Positions 42,867-51,440 of a stretch of 54,762 bases of DNA are shown here, one piece after another (position 1 is the first letter of the stretch; each line of letters begins with the position of its first letter). The DNA comes from Streptococcus suis (GTDB lineage: Bacteria > Bacillota > Bacilli > Lactobacillales > Streptococcaceae): the NCBI RefSeq assembly GCF_002960425.1, contig NZ_POIZ01000012.1:1-54762 (forward strand). Direction: 5' to 3'. A program made the translations under genes and the position numbers. Below the pieces are notes generated by a model. The model made no database searches and was not told the DNA's origin. It was given only the letters and a program-made list of their open reading frames with translations.

Positions 42867-43469
42867 TTATATTATTGTATCATTTTTGCTCTGTTTTGCA
42901 AGTATTTCTACAATTATTTTTTGAAGTTGCGGAATGATTTCTGCTCGAAACCAAGGATTCTTTGCTTGCCAGATATTATTTCTTGAAGAGGGATGTGGTA
43001 AAGGAAAATAAGTGGGAAGGTAGTCATCTGCATGCTGTACTCTTTCAGTCAGGTTCCTTTGGGATTTTTCCAAATAATAATCCTGAGCATATTGCCCAAT
43101 CAACAAGGTCAGTTCAAGATCAGGAAGTTGGTCCAGAATCAGCTGGTGCCATTTGGACGCAAAATCCTTGCGAGGCGGTAAATCCCCAGACTTCCCCTTT
43201 CCTGGATAATAGAAATCCATAGGAAGGATAGCAAACTGACCAGATTCATAAAAAGTTTGACGATTTACACCCAACCATTTCCGCAGATTCTCTCCGCTGG
43301 CATCATCAAAGAGGCGGCCTTTTTCTTGTGTTTTTAATCCCGGTGCCTGTCCAATAATGAGGATTTTTGCGGTAGACGGTGCTTGGAAAAGCGGGACTAT
43401 TCCCTTGTTCGTAAACGCTTGATTAGCTGCATCCTTCATGATGGCTTGCTCAATTTCAGCTAGCTCCAT
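42867..43469 (-). CDS. Uracil-DNA glycosylase family protein
   Basis: The protein has 200 residues. Motif A is ILIIGQAPGLKTQEKG and motif B is FPLPHPSSRNNIW, the two catalytic loops of the UDG superfamily (compare GEAPG / HPS). GRLFDDASGENLRKWLG is typical of the single-domain group without an iron-sulphur cluster. It is probably DNA repair or mismatched-uracil related; its substrate is not proven. It overlaps the GNAT gene by 14 bp, so both are co-transcribed. Confidence 0.85.
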   Translation of the reverse strand: MELAEIEQAIMKDAANQAFTNKGIVPLFQAPSTAKILIIGQAPGLKTQEKGRLFDDASGENLRKWLGVNRQTFYESGQFAILPMDFYYPGKGKSGDLPPRKDFASKWHQLILDQLPDLELTLLIGQYAQDYYLEKSQRNLTERVQHADDYLPTYFPLPHPSSRNNIWQAKNPWFRAEIIPQLQKIIVEILAKQSKNDTII

Positions 43470-43914
43470 TACGACCTACTTTCTTGACCATGGTCACATC
43501 TTCTTCTAAGGCACGGAAACCACATTTTTCATAGAAGGAAAAGGCTGGTAAATTACGTTCTGTTTGCAGGAGAATATGAACAATCCTTCTCTCAATCAAC
43601 TGCTCCTCAATTCTTTTTAGAAAGTCTTGTCCAATTCCTCGTCCTTGGTAATCGCGAGAGATGCAGAGCTCTTCAATACGGTATTCGGTCCCCTCATACC
43701 AGTAGCGAATGTGCCCTAGAGAAAGGGCAATGAGCTTGTCTTGGTCAACCAAGCCAAAGCAAAGTGCTCTTGGATGTGACAGCAAATCGCCTAGATAGCG
43801 GTCTAATTGTTCCTCATCCGACCAATCGTCATTCCATGGTTCCTGACTAAATACAGATAAAAAGACTTGTTTGACCATTTCCATATCTGAAGAATAAAGT
43901 TCTTTCAGTTTCAT
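43456..43914 (-). CDS. GNAT family N-acetyltransferase
   Basis: The protein has 152 residues. The acetyl-CoA loop is ISRDYQGRGIGQDFLKRIE (Q/R-x2-G-x-G), followed by ILLQTERNLPAFSFYEKCGF, the standard end of the fold. Substrate unknown. AGGAGGAAGA precedes ATG. The pepV terminator separates it from pepV. Confidence 0.88.
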   Translation of the reverse strand: MKLKELYSSDMEMVKQVFLSVFSQEPWNDDWSDEEQLDRYLGDLLSHPRALCFGLVDQDKLIALSLGHIRYWYEGTEYRIEELCISRDYQGRGIGQDFLKRIEEQLIERRIVHILLQTERNLPAFSFYEKCGFRALEEDVTMVKKVGRNGAS

Positions 43915-43923
43915 TCTTCCTCC

Positions 43924-43950
43924 TAAAAAAGACGGGTATCCCCGTCTTCA
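43924..43950. terminator. pepV terminator
   Basis: AAGACGGG-TATC-CCCGTCTT is a perfect 8-bp stem with six T on the minus strand, directly after the pepV stop. Confidence 0.9.
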
Positions 43951-43954
43951 TGTA

Positions 43955-45355
43955 TTACTTAATGAGTTCGTAGATAGCTTCTGCATAAATGGCAGCTGCA
44001 CGGTAAAGTTGCTCAACTTCAATAAATTCGTTGGCTTGGTGCATGGTGTTGACATCGCCTGGGAACATAGCTCCATAGGCTACGCCACGTTTGAGCAAGC
44101 GGCCGAATGTACCACCACCGATAACTTGTTCGTGACCTTTCAAGCCTGTGTGTTTTTCGTAAACAGACAAGAGAGTTGCGACCATTGGGTCATCGATTGG
44201 GCAATAATGTGGAGTGTGGCCATGCTCAGACAAGCTGACAGCTTCTACGCCAAGTTTTTCCAAACCAGCCTTGATGGTTTCAGGGTTGGTATTTTTTGGA
44301 TAACGGAAGTTGAGGGCAATGGTGTTGTCAGATGAAGTTTCATCAAACTTGAAGACACCTGCGTTCATAGAAAGAGCTCCCATCTGCTCATCGTAAATGG
44401 CTACGCCGAGTTTTTGTCCATCGTGGTCTTCAAGAAGGACTTGACCAGCCAAATCAAGATAGGCTTTAGCTGCTCCGTCAAAGGCAAATTGGCTGAGGAA
44501 TTTTGCCAAGTAAGTTGCACCGTTGACGCCTTCTTCTGGGGTTGAACCGTGGGCTGATTTTCCGATGACGGTGACTTGAACTTGACCGTTTTCAAGGTTT
44601 TCCGCGTCAGCTTTTAGGCCATAGGCTGCTGTGAAATCTGCCAACTTGCTGTCTAGGTCTGCTAGGTCACCAGAGATAATAGCTGTCGCAGACTCAGGCA
44701 CCATGTTCTCACGCAAACCGCCTGTGAAGGAATGCAGTTTAGCAGCTCCGCTATTTTCCCCCGCAAAATGAAGATAAGCTGTTATATTGCCCTTTTCTCC
44801 GTTGATAATCGGGAACTCAGCATCTGGAGAAAATCCGAAATCTGGCAAGGGAAGGCCGACGTGCTCGAAGTAGTAATCCATGTCCGCCCAGCCTGACTCT
44901 TCGTCGGTACCGACGATGAAGCGGACTTTTTTAGAAGTCGGAAGACCCAACTCCTTGATGATTTTCAAGCCGTAGTAGCAAGCCATGGTCGGTCCCTTGT
45001 CGTCAGAGGATCCGCGGGCAAAGAGCTTGCCGTCGATGATTTGCGGCTCGTACGGGTCAGTGTTCCAACCGCTTCCTGCTGGCACCACGTCCAAGTGACC
45101 AAAGATACCGAGAACTTCTTCGCCCTCGCCAAATTCAAAGTGACCTGCGTAGTTGTCAACGTTCTTGGTTGGATAACCATCACGCTGAGCGATTTCCAGG
45201 AACTTGTCCAAGGCACGCACTGGGCCTGGTCCAAATGGGTGCTGGGCATCTGCCTGGCTGTCGTCACGCTCAGAATTGATGCGGAGGAGGTCAAAAAGGT
45301 CCGCTAGAAACTCATCTTTGCGTTTGTCAAACTCTGCTCTAAAATCTACTGTCAT
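43955..45355 (-). CDS. pepV: Dipeptidase PepV (M20 family)
   Basis: The protein has 466 residues. Metal-site motifs run in M20 order: FGHLDVVPAGSGW, GSSDDKGPTMACYYGL, GTDEESGWADMDYYFEH and SPDAEFPIING. The C-terminus has GGGTFGRLLKRGVAYGAMFP and MHQANEFIEVEQL. The enzyme splits dipeptides in the cytosol during peptide nutrition. AAAAGGAGAACAT precedes the ATG. A 323-bp BOX-like element lies immediately upstream, so it would form most of the 5' UTR. Confidence 0.95.
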   Translation of the reverse strand: MTVDFRAEFDKRKDEFLADLFDLLRINSERDDSQADAQHPFGPGPVRALDKFLEIAQRDGYPTKNVDNYAGHFEFGEGEEVLGIFGHLDVVPAGSGWNTDPYEPQIIDGKLFARGSSDDKGPTMACYYGLKIIKELGLPTSKKVRFIVGTDEESGWADMDYYFEHVGLPLPDFGFSPDAEFPIINGEKGNITAYLHFAGENSGAAKLHSFTGGLRENMVPESATAIISGDLADLDSKLADFTAAYGLKADAENLENGQVQVTVIGKSAHGSTPEEGVNGATYLAKFLSQFAFDGAAKAYLDLAGQVLLEDHDGQKLGVAIYDEQMGALSMNAGVFKFDETSSDNTIALNFRYPKNTNPETIKAGLEKLGVEAVSLSEHGHTPHYCPIDDPMVATLLSVYEKHTGLKGHEQVIGGGTFGRLLKRGVAYGAMFPGDVNTMHQANEFIEVEQLYRAAAIYAEAIYELIK

Positions 45356-45375
45356 ATGTTCTCCTTTTCAGTATC

Positions 45376-45698
45376 GTCATTTGGTTTCTCTTTTATTACT
45401 GCGACGAGCAAGGAAACGTCGTTTCCTTATTTCCAACTTCAAACACTCCACTGGAGTGTTTGAACTCGCCTTGCCGTACTTCAGTTATGCCTGCGGCTGT
45501 TGACACAAACTTCGTTTGTTTCATCTCCGACCTTCAAAGGTTCCCCGAACAGTTGTTGACACAAACTCTGTTTGTTTCATTTCCAACCTTCAACAGTCAC
45601 TACTATGACTGTTTTGACACAAACTTCGTTTGTTTCATCTCCGACCTTCAAAGGTTCCCCGAACCTTTGAAGCTAGTAATAAAAGTAAACCAAAAGAC
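45376..45698 (-). repeat. BOX-like modular repeat (about 323 bp) upstream of pepV
   Basis: The ends are inverted repeats: TTGGTTTCTCTTTTATTAC (45381-45399) and GTAATAAAAGTAAACCAA (45676-45693). Read on the minus strand, three modules follow one another. Each is a palindromic stem, a linker G-G-T-Y-G-G-A-R-A-T-G-A-A-A and a second stem CAAAC/GTTTG. First stems are CTTCAAAGGTTC, AACAGTCA-TGACTGTT and a chimeric one. A last module has AAACACTCC/GGAGTGTTT, linker GTTGGAAATA and AGGAAAC/GTTTCCT. GGCAAGGCGAG lies before the last module. The 427-bp gap 45356-45782 contains this element, the fetB terminator and a probable pepV -10 (TG-A-TAAAAT) only. Confidence 0.85.
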
Positions 45699-45745
45699 TA
45701 TATCAAAGTAAGTCTATTTTATCATATTTTTCAAGACTTCACTGC

Positions 45746-45780
45746 TAAAAAATGACCTTTCACAAAGAAAGATCATTTTG
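45746..45780. terminator. fetB terminator
   Basis: AAAATGACCTTTC and GAAAGATCATTTT form a 13-bp stem with one mismatch and a T tail on the minus strand. Confidence 0.85.
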
Positions 45781-45782
45781 CT

Positions 45783-46544
45783 TTATTCAAACTCCAACTG
45801 GGCCTTGTTGGTAAAATAGGTCTGATAGGCTGCGTAGGAGGCGATTACTGAAGCCAGACTGGTTGCAGACAGCAACATGAACATGACCATTATCTGATAG
45901 CGGATGGCATGGACCGGATCAACTCCTGCAAATATTAGCCCTGACATCATTCCAGGCAGGCTGACCAGACCGACTGTCTTGGCTGAGTCAATGGTGGGCT
46001 GCATACCTGTTTTGATAGCCTCTCGCAAAATATCCTGTGAAGCCAATTTGACAGTTGCTCCCAGACTTAATTTTTCCAAGACTTGTTGACGATTGTCTGT
46101 GAAAGACTTGTACATAGCCCGATAGGACAGACCGATTGCCGTCATGGCATTACTAGCCAACATCCCTGAAATGGGAATGACCTGTGAAGGAATAAATTGG
46201 ATAGCACCCGATAGTACCAAGATTGTCAAGGTCAATCCAGTCGAAGCCAAAAGTGCAAGAAAAGGATGAAGCAAGGATTTCTTGCCATTGGGATTGCGTT
46301 TGTTGGCTTGGACACTGGCATTGTAAAGAATAATCAGAATCATAGCCAAGCTGAGAAAGACATTGGAGGCTTGGAAGATAAATTTGAGAACGTAGCCGAC
46401 AAAAATCAACTGGAGAACTGTTCTGACAACTGCCATAAAAATATCCTTGGTCAAGCCCAGTTTTTCCTTTTGACTGATTCCCATAGCAACTAGGACTAGC
46501 CCGAACACAAGGGCTAGGGACAGGTTATCTACTGAAACATTCAT
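45783..46544 (-). CDS. fetB: ABC transporter permease, FetB/UPF0014 type (predicted iron export)
   Basis: The protein has 253 residues and six to seven membrane segments. SKMISPIS-like positions are here ISGMLASNAMTAIGLSY, and TIDSAKTVGLVSLPGMMSG followed by FAGVDPVHAIRYQIMVMFM are hallmarks of the UPF0014 permease. The E. coli FetAB pair exports iron and raises peroxide tolerance. ATG overlaps the fetA stop (ATGA). PerR-like boxes upstream of this operon fit an iron/peroxide role. Confidence 0.88.
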   Translation of the reverse strand: MNVSVDNLSLALVFGLVLVAMGISQKEKLGLTKDIFMAVVRTVLQLIFVGYVLKFIFQASNVFLSLAMILIILYNASVQANKRNPNGKKSLLHPFLALLASTGLTLTILVLSGAIQFIPSQVIPISGMLASNAMTAIGLSYRAMYKSFTDNRQQVLEKLSLGATVKLASQDILREAIKTGMQPTIDSAKTVGLVSLPGMMSGLIFAGVDPVHAIRYQIMVMFMLLSATSLASVIASYAAYQTYFTNKAQLEFE

Positions 46545-47179
46545 ACTTGGACCCGACCTCCTTCTATTTTCAAAATCTTTTGGGCTGCCTCAATCTCTGA
46601 TTGGTCATGAGTGACTTCAATTAAGGTATTTCCAGCTGCATGGTAATCTGCTAAAAGCTTGTTGACAATGGCCTTGGTTTCAGAGTCCAGTCCCGCAGAG
46701 ATTTCATCTAAAAGTAAGACTTTGGGTTCAAAGAGCAAATTGCGAACGAGGGCCACTCGCTGTTTTTCTCCTCCTGATAATTCTGTGATTTTCTTGGTCA
46801 AAAATGCTGGCGCTAGATTGACCCTTTCTAAAGCCTTGAGGGCTTTGCTTTGGTCAAATGCAAGCTGACGGAGCTCATAAGGAAAGCGGAGATTGTCTTG
46901 GACGGTCTGCCCAAAGAGAACTGGCTGTTGAAAACAATAGGAAACTTCTCTCCTGTAAGTCGGCATATCCAGCTCTGCTATGTTCCGACCCTGAAAGAAA
47001 ATGGTCCCACTTGTCGTGGATGTCAAACCTGCCAAGAGCTTGAGGATGGTGCTTTTTCCACTGCCCGAAGGTCCAACCAAGGTTAGCCGCTCTCCTTCTA
47101 AAACAGTGAAGCTAATATCAGTTAAAATCGACTTATCCCTATCAGATAAGCCGACAGATTGAAGTTGGAAAAGGTGCAT
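46541..47179 (-). CDS. fetA: ABC transporter ATP-binding protein, FetA type
   Basis: The start is MHLFQLQSVGLSDRD (ATG 47177-47179), one base after the cupin stop, giving 212 residues; longer frames run back through the cupin gene. Walker A is GPSGSGKSTIL, the Q-loop CFQQPVLFG, signature LSGGEKQRVALVRN, Walker B VLLLDEISAGLD and H-loop VTHD. It powers FetB. The tight cupin-fetA-fetB order indicates one operon. Confidence 0.9.
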   Translation of the reverse strand: MHLFQLQSVGLSDRDKSILTDISFTVLEGERLTLVGPSGSGKSTILKLLAGLTSTTSGTIFFQGRNIAELDMPTYRREVSYCFQQPVLFGQTVQDNLRFPYELRQLAFDQSKALKALERVNLAPAFLTKKITELSGGEKQRVALVRNLLFEPKVLLLDEISAGLDSETKAIVNKLLADYHAAGNTLIEVTHDQSEIEAAQKILKIEGGRVQV

Positions 47180-47180
47180 C

Positions 47181-47609
47181 TTAATGTCCGTGCTCTTCTG
47201 CTTCTTCTGCAGCAATGGCAATAGCTTGTGTTTCATGAACTGTCCCGTGAGCGTGATGGGCAGGTCCATAAATAGAGTAGATTTTAAGATCTTCTTGGCC
47301 AATGTTGATGACATTGTGGTATGCACCGTTTGGAATTAAGATTGCATCTTCTGGTCCGACTTCAGTATCAAGTGTAATCTTGTCTTCGGACTCTCCCATA
47401 ATAACACGACCGTGACCTTGTTCAATGCGGAGGAATTGGTCGTTTTCGTTGTGTACTTCCGCTCCGATGTCCCCGCCAACTGGGATGGACATCAGTGTAA
47501 CTTGCAAGAGTTCCCCGGTCCAAAGTGCTGTGCGGTAGTTGGTATTTTCAAGCGTTGCTGTTTCAATATTGGTTACAAATGGTGCTTTTCCGTAATCTTT
47601 AGTTGTCAT
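47181..47609 (-). CDS. Single-domain cupin protein
   Basis: The protein has 142 residues. Cupin motif 1 is GGDIGAEVHNENDQFLRIEQ, with VIMGE after it, and motif 2 is ILIPNGAYHNVINIG. His and Glu ligands for one metal ion (Fe or Mn) are present. The C-terminal tail is rich in His and Glu (YGPAHHAHGTVH and EEAEEHGH), which could buffer metal. First gene of the operon with fetAB; it has two PerR-type boxes at its promoter, suggesting a role in metal/peroxide balance. Enzyme activity is unknown. Confidence 0.85.
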   Translation of the reverse strand: MTTKDYGKAPFVTNIETATLENTNYRTALWTGELLQVTLMSIPVGGDIGAEVHNENDQFLRIEQGHGRVIMGESEDKITLDTEVGPEDAILIPNGAYHNVINIGQEDLKIYSIYGPAHHAHGTVHETQAIAIAAEEAEEHGH

Positions 47610-47626
47610 AGTTGTTTACCTCTAAA

Positions 47627-47690
47627 TGATAATTATTCTAAACTTTCTTTAGAACAATTCTAATTATACTCCTTTTAAAATACTTGTCAA
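47627..47690 (-). promoter_or_regulatory. cupin-fetAB promoter with two PerR-type boxes
   Basis: On the minus strand TTGACA (47685-47690), 16 bp and TATAAT (47663-47668) form a near-consensus promoter. TTAGAATTGTTCTAA (47649-47663) overlaps the -10, and TTAGAATAATTATCA (47627-47641) lies between start site and ribosome binding site. Both match the 15-bp Per box TTANAATNATTNTAA with one mismatch. A bound PerR would block initiation, and loss of binding by peroxide would switch the operon on. Confidence 0.75.
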
Positions 47691-47741
47691 GCTTTTTTAG
47701 AAACATTATAATTTTCAGAATATACTTAGCGAATAGCTAAG

Positions 47742-47766
47742 AAAAAGCCACCTTTCGGCAGCTTGC
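47742..47766 (-). terminator. Terminator after the ABC-F gene
   Basis: On the minus strand AAGC-GCC-GAAA-GG-GGCTT with five T, directly after the stop of the ABC-F gene. Confidence 0.7.
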
Positions 47767-47769
47767 TTC

Positions 47770-49314
47770 TTATGTCAATTCATTAAAATCCCATACATCA
47801 TCTACCCAGCCTTGATAGAAATCAGGCTCGTGGCAGACCATGAGGATAGAGCCCTTATAGGCCTGAAGGGCACGTTTGAGTTCATCCTTGGCATCCACAT
47901 CCAAGTGGTTAGTCGGCTCGTCCAGAACCAAGACATTGTTTTCACGGTTCATAAGCAAGCAGAAACGAACTTTGGCCTGCTCACCACCTGAAAGAACTTG
48001 AATTTGGCTTTCGATATGTTTGGAAGTCAGACCGCAACGAGCCAAGGCTGCCCGTACTTCTGCCTGGTTAAGGGCTGGAAAGGCATCCCAAACGGCTTCA
48101 AGCGGAGTCTGACGATTGCCACCAGCTACTTCTTGCTCGAAATAGCCTAGTTCCAAATACTCCCCACGCTCCACAGAGCCTCCGAGCGGTGGAATGATCC
48201 CCAGCAAACTTTTAAGAAGAGTAGATTTACCGATACCGTTGGCACCGACAATGGCAATCTTCTGGTTGCGTTCAAAGGTCAAATTGAGCGGTTTACGTGT
48301 CAATACACGGTCATAACCAATTTCCAAATCAGTCGTTTGGAAGATAAATCGACTTGGCGTTCGAGCCATTTTGAAATCAAAGGATGGCTTTGGTTTCTCT
48401 GCTTGAAGCTCAATAATCTCCATCTTGTCCAATTTCTTCTGACGAGACATAGCCATGTTTCGAGTTGCAACACGGGCCTTGTTACGGTTAACGAAGTCCT
48501 GCAAGTCCGCGATTTCTTTCTGCTGGCGTTCGTAGGCAGCCTCTAACTGAGCCCGCTTCATAGCATGTACTTCTTGGAATTGGTAATAGTCGCCTGTGTA
48601 ACGGGTCAAGAGTTGATTTTCCACATGGTAGACAATGTTAATCACATCATTCAAGAAAGGAATGTCATGCGAAATCAAGACAAAGGCATTTTCATAGTTC
48701 TGCAAGTAGCGTTTGAGCCAGTCAATATGCTCTGCATCCAAGTAGTTGGTCGGCTCATCCAGAAGCAGGATATCAGGTTTTTCCAAGAGTAATTTTGCCA
48801 AAAGAACCTTAGTACGTTGGCCACCTGATAACTCCGTCACGTCCTTGTCCATACCATAATCCATAACGCCCAGAGCCCGTGCCACTTCGTCAATCTTGGC
48901 ATCCAGCGTATAGAAATCACGGCTTTCCAAACGATCCTGCAGCTCACCAACCTCTTCCATGAGGGCATCCATATCGGCTCCCTCTTCTGCCATGGACATG
49001 TAAATGTCATTGATACGAGCTTCTGTCTTGAAAAGTTCATCGAATGCTGTCCGCAAGACATCACGGACTGATTGACCCTTTTCTAGTTTAGCATGCTGAT
49101 CTAAATAACCTGCCGTTACATAACGTGACCATTCAACCTTACCTTCATCTGGCTGCAATTGACCTGTCACGATGGACATGAAGGTTGATTTTCCCTCACC
49201 ATTGGCACCAACAAGACCAATATGCTCCCCCTTCAACAAACGGAAGGAAACATTCTCAAAAATTGCACGGTCACCAAACCCATGACTCAAATTCTTTACT
49301 TCTAAAATACTCAT
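47770..49314 (-). CDS. ABC-F family ATPase (duplicated ATPase, ribosome-type)
   Basis: The protein has 514 residues and two ABC domains in one chain without membrane segments. Domain 1 has GANGEGKSTF, LSGGQRTKVLLAK and LLLDEPTNYLD; domain 2 has GANGIGKSTLL, LSGGEQAKVRFCL and LVLDEPTNHLD. A charged linker with ERQQKEIADLQDFVNRNKA separates them. The arrangement is that of YkpA/YbiT-like translation factors that act on the ribosome and may relieve stalling. GAGGAAATT precedes ATG. Confidence 0.9.
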   Translation of the reverse strand: MSILEVKNLSHGFGDRAIFENVSFRLLKGEHIGLVGANGEGKSTFMSIVTGQLQPDEGKVEWSRYVTAGYLDQHAKLEKGQSVRDVLRTAFDELFKTEARINDIYMSMAEEGADMDALMEEVGELQDRLESRDFYTLDAKIDEVARALGVMDYGMDKDVTELSGGQRTKVLLAKLLLEKPDILLLDEPTNYLDAEHIDWLKRYLQNYENAFVLISHDIPFLNDVINIVYHVENQLLTRYTGDYYQFQEVHAMKRAQLEAAYERQQKEIADLQDFVNRNKARVATRNMAMSRQKKLDKMEIIELQAEKPKPSFDFKMARTPSRFIFQTTDLEIGYDRVLTRKPLNLTFERNQKIAIVGANGIGKSTLLKSLLGIIPPLGGSVERGEYLELGYFEQEVAGGNRQTPLEAVWDAFPALNQAEVRAALARCGLTSKHIESQIQVLSGGEQAKVRFCLLMNRENNVLVLDEPTNHLDVDAKDELKRALQAYKGSILMVCHEPDFYQGWVDDVWDFNELT

Positions 49315-49325
49315 AATTTCCTCAC

Positions 49326-49356
49326 AAAAGAGGCTGGAAATCCTTCCAGTCTCTGT
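49326..49356 (-). terminator. glmM terminator
   Basis: AGAG-CTGGAA and TTCCAG-CTCT form a 10-bp stem with one mismatch and TTTTG on the minus strand, 12 bp after the glmM stop. Confidence 0.8.
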
Positions 49357-49367
49357 TTACATTTTCC

Positions 49368-50720
49368 TTAATCCAAACCTATTTCTGCACGGACCACATC
49401 AGCAATGGTGTCCACATAGTAATCGACTTCAGCATCTGTTGGAGCTTCTGCCATGACACGCAAGAGTGGCTCGGTACCACTTGGACGGACCAAGATACGA
49501 CCATTGCCAGCCATTTCTGCTTCCATTTTTTCAATGATAGCTGCAATAGCAGGCACTTCCATAGCCTTGTCCTTCATGCTGTTTTCCACACGGATATTGA
49601 CCAATTTTTGTGGGTAAATGGATACTTCTGCTGCCAATTCAGAAAGTGTTTTACCAGTTTCTTTCATGATTTTGGTCAATTGCACAGCGGTCAACTGACC
49701 ATCACCTGTGGTGTTATAATCCATGAGAATGACGTGTCCAGACTGCTCACCGCCGACATTATAGCCACCTTTGCGCATTTCCTCCACCACGTAACGGTCA
49801 CCAACTGCGGTCACAGCTTTTTCAATTCCCTCACGGTCCAAAGCCTTATGGAAACCAAGGTTAGACATGACAGTTGTCACAATGGTATTTTTAGCAAGCA
49901 AGCCCTTGTCGGCCAAGTACTTACCTACGATATACATGATACGGTCGCCATCGACCAAGTCACCATTTTCATCGACAGCAATCAAGCGGTCACTGTCACC
50001 GTCAAAGGCAAGACCGATTTGACTTCCTGTTTCCTTGACTAATTCTTGCAACTGCTCAGGATGGGTTGAACCAACTCCCTCATTGATGTTCAAACCGTCT
50101 GGATTTTCAGCCATAACGGTCAAATCAGCACCCAAATCCGCAAAAATTTGACGAGCAGAGGTTGAGGCTGCACCATTAGCAGTATCCAAGGCCACTTTCA
50201 TGCCTTCCAACTGAGTACCAGTCGATACTAGGAAGGACTCGTACTTGCGCAAGCCTTCTGGATAATCGACCACATCCCCCAAACCTTGTGCAGATGGACG
50301 TGGTAGCGTATCTTCTTCAGCATCCAAGAGAGCTTCAATCTCTGCCTCCAAGGCATCGTCCAACTTAAAGCCGTCGCCCGCAAAGAACTTTATACCGTTA
50401 TCTTGAGCAGGGTTATGACTGGCTGAAATCATAACACCAGCGCTAGCTTTTTCTGTTTTCACCAAGTGAGCTACACCTGGTGTTGCAAGGACACCTAGTT
50501 TATAGACGTGAATTCCAGCTGATAAAAGTCCAGCAACCAAGGCAGCTTCCAACATTTGTCCCGAAATACGTGTATCACGCGCCACAAAGACACGAGGTAC
50601 ATCCGTTTCATGTTGACTAAGCACATAACCACCAAAACGACCCAGTTTGAAGGCCAATTCTGGCGTCAATTCTACGTTTGCTTCTCCGCGGACACCGTCC
50701 GTACCAAAATATTTACCCAT
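49368..50720 (-). CDS. glmM: Phosphoglucosamine mutase
   Basis: The protein has 450 residues and makes glucosamine-1-phosphate, the committed precursor of UDP-GlcNAc and peptidoglycan. The phosphoserine is S101 in [13 protein letters not shown]; the Mg loop is DGDSDR, the sugar loop GGEQSGH and the phosphate loop [12 protein letters not shown]. It is the last gene of the conserved cdaA-cdaR-glmM operon; GlmM is reported to bind and inhibit CdaA in related bacteria, coupling wall synthesis to c-di-AMP. Confidence 0.97.
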   Translation of the reverse strand: MGKYFGTDGVRGEANVELTPELAFKLGRFGGYVLSQHETDVPRVFVARDTRISGQMLEAALVAGLLSAGIHVYKLGVLATPGVAHLVKTEKASAGVMISASHNPAQDNGIKFFAGDGFKLDDALEAEIEALLDAEEDTLPRPSAQGLGDVVDYPEGLRKYESFLVSTGTQLEGMKVALDTANGAASTSARQIFADLGADLTVMAENPDGLNINEGVGSTHPEQLQELVKETGSQIGLAFDGDSDRLIAVDENGDLVDGDRIMYIVGKYLADKGLLAKNTIVTTVMSNLGFHKALDREGIEKAVTAVGDRYVVEEMRKGGYNVGGEQSGHVILMDYNTTGDGQLTAVQLTKIMKETGKTLSELAAEVSIYPQKLVNIRVENSMKDKAMEVPAIAAIIEKMEAEMAGNGRILVRPSGTEPLLRVMAEAPTDAEVDYYVDTIADVVRAEIGLD

Positions 50721-50735
50721 TTTAAAATTTACCTC

Positions 50736-51440
50736 TTATTTCGTTTTTGTTATGGTGATTTGTAGGTTGGCTTCTGTTTGTGATAAAACAACTGGCAAGA
50801 CATTGCCATCACCATCTACTGCCTGCAACTTCGCTGTCCCACTATAATTAGCGGATAAATTGCTGACATCTACTGCGATTGCCTCGATGTGATCAATCTT
50901 AGCCATGGTTTCTTCATCCGTTGTTACTTTTACAGTATCGACATTGACGGAAACCTTAGAAAGACTATAACCTTCTGCCAACTGGTTACTATAAACCTTA
51001 GCTTCAACAGGTAGAGCCTTACTGACACGCTTACCTATTTTTACAGAAATAGCATCTGGTGCTAGGGTCGCTGTTACCCCTGCTGGTAGGTTGGCCAATT
51101 GGAGTTTTACAATATTGGTGCCTGCCTTCATCTCTTTCAAATCTGCGACAACTTGAAAAGTTCGCGTAGATTCATCGGATTCCCGTTGCAGAAGCACTCG
51201 ATTGGATCCTCTCAACTCAACAGTCACTGTTGATGAGAAACCTGAAATAAAGTACTCACTGGTATTGTATTCAATATCTATCGGCACATTATTTAAGGTA
51301 TGAACATAGGTTTCTGACTCCGTATTCTGAGCGGCTGTTTCCGAATTTTTATAGTTGGTAGTAGTCGCATAGAAAAAAAGCAAAAGCGCTAAGAATAATG
51401 AGAGAAGTAAGTGACCTACAGCTTTAAATTTTTCTTGCAT
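50736..51440 (-). CDS. cdaR: YbbR-domain regulator CdaR
   Basis: The protein has 234 residues. One N-terminal membrane helix (LLLSLFLALLLFFYATTT) is followed by two to three YbbR repeats outside the membrane (VPIDIEYNTSEYFISG, KIGKRVSKALPVEAKV and KIDHIEAIAVDVSNLSA). CdaR modulates the diadenylate cyclase. The start overlaps cdaA by 17 bp, so translation is coupled, with GGGGGC before ATG. Confidence 0.93.
   Translation of the reverse strand: MQEKFKAVGHLLLSLFLALLLFFYATTTNYKNSETAAQNTESETYVHTLNNVPIDIEYNTSEYFISGFSSTVTVELRGSNRVLLQRESDESTRTFQVVADLKEMKAGTNIVKLQLANLPAGVTATLAPDAISVKIGKRVSKALPVEAKVYSNQLAEGYSLSKVSVNVDTVKVTTDEETMAKIDHIEAIAVDVSNLSANYSGTAKLQAVDGDGNVLPVVLSQTEANLQITITKTK

Noticed and set aside
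45460..45711. 83-codon frame within the pepV-upstream repeat
   Set aside because: It is made only of repeat modules, has no ribosome site and repeats the same peptide text.
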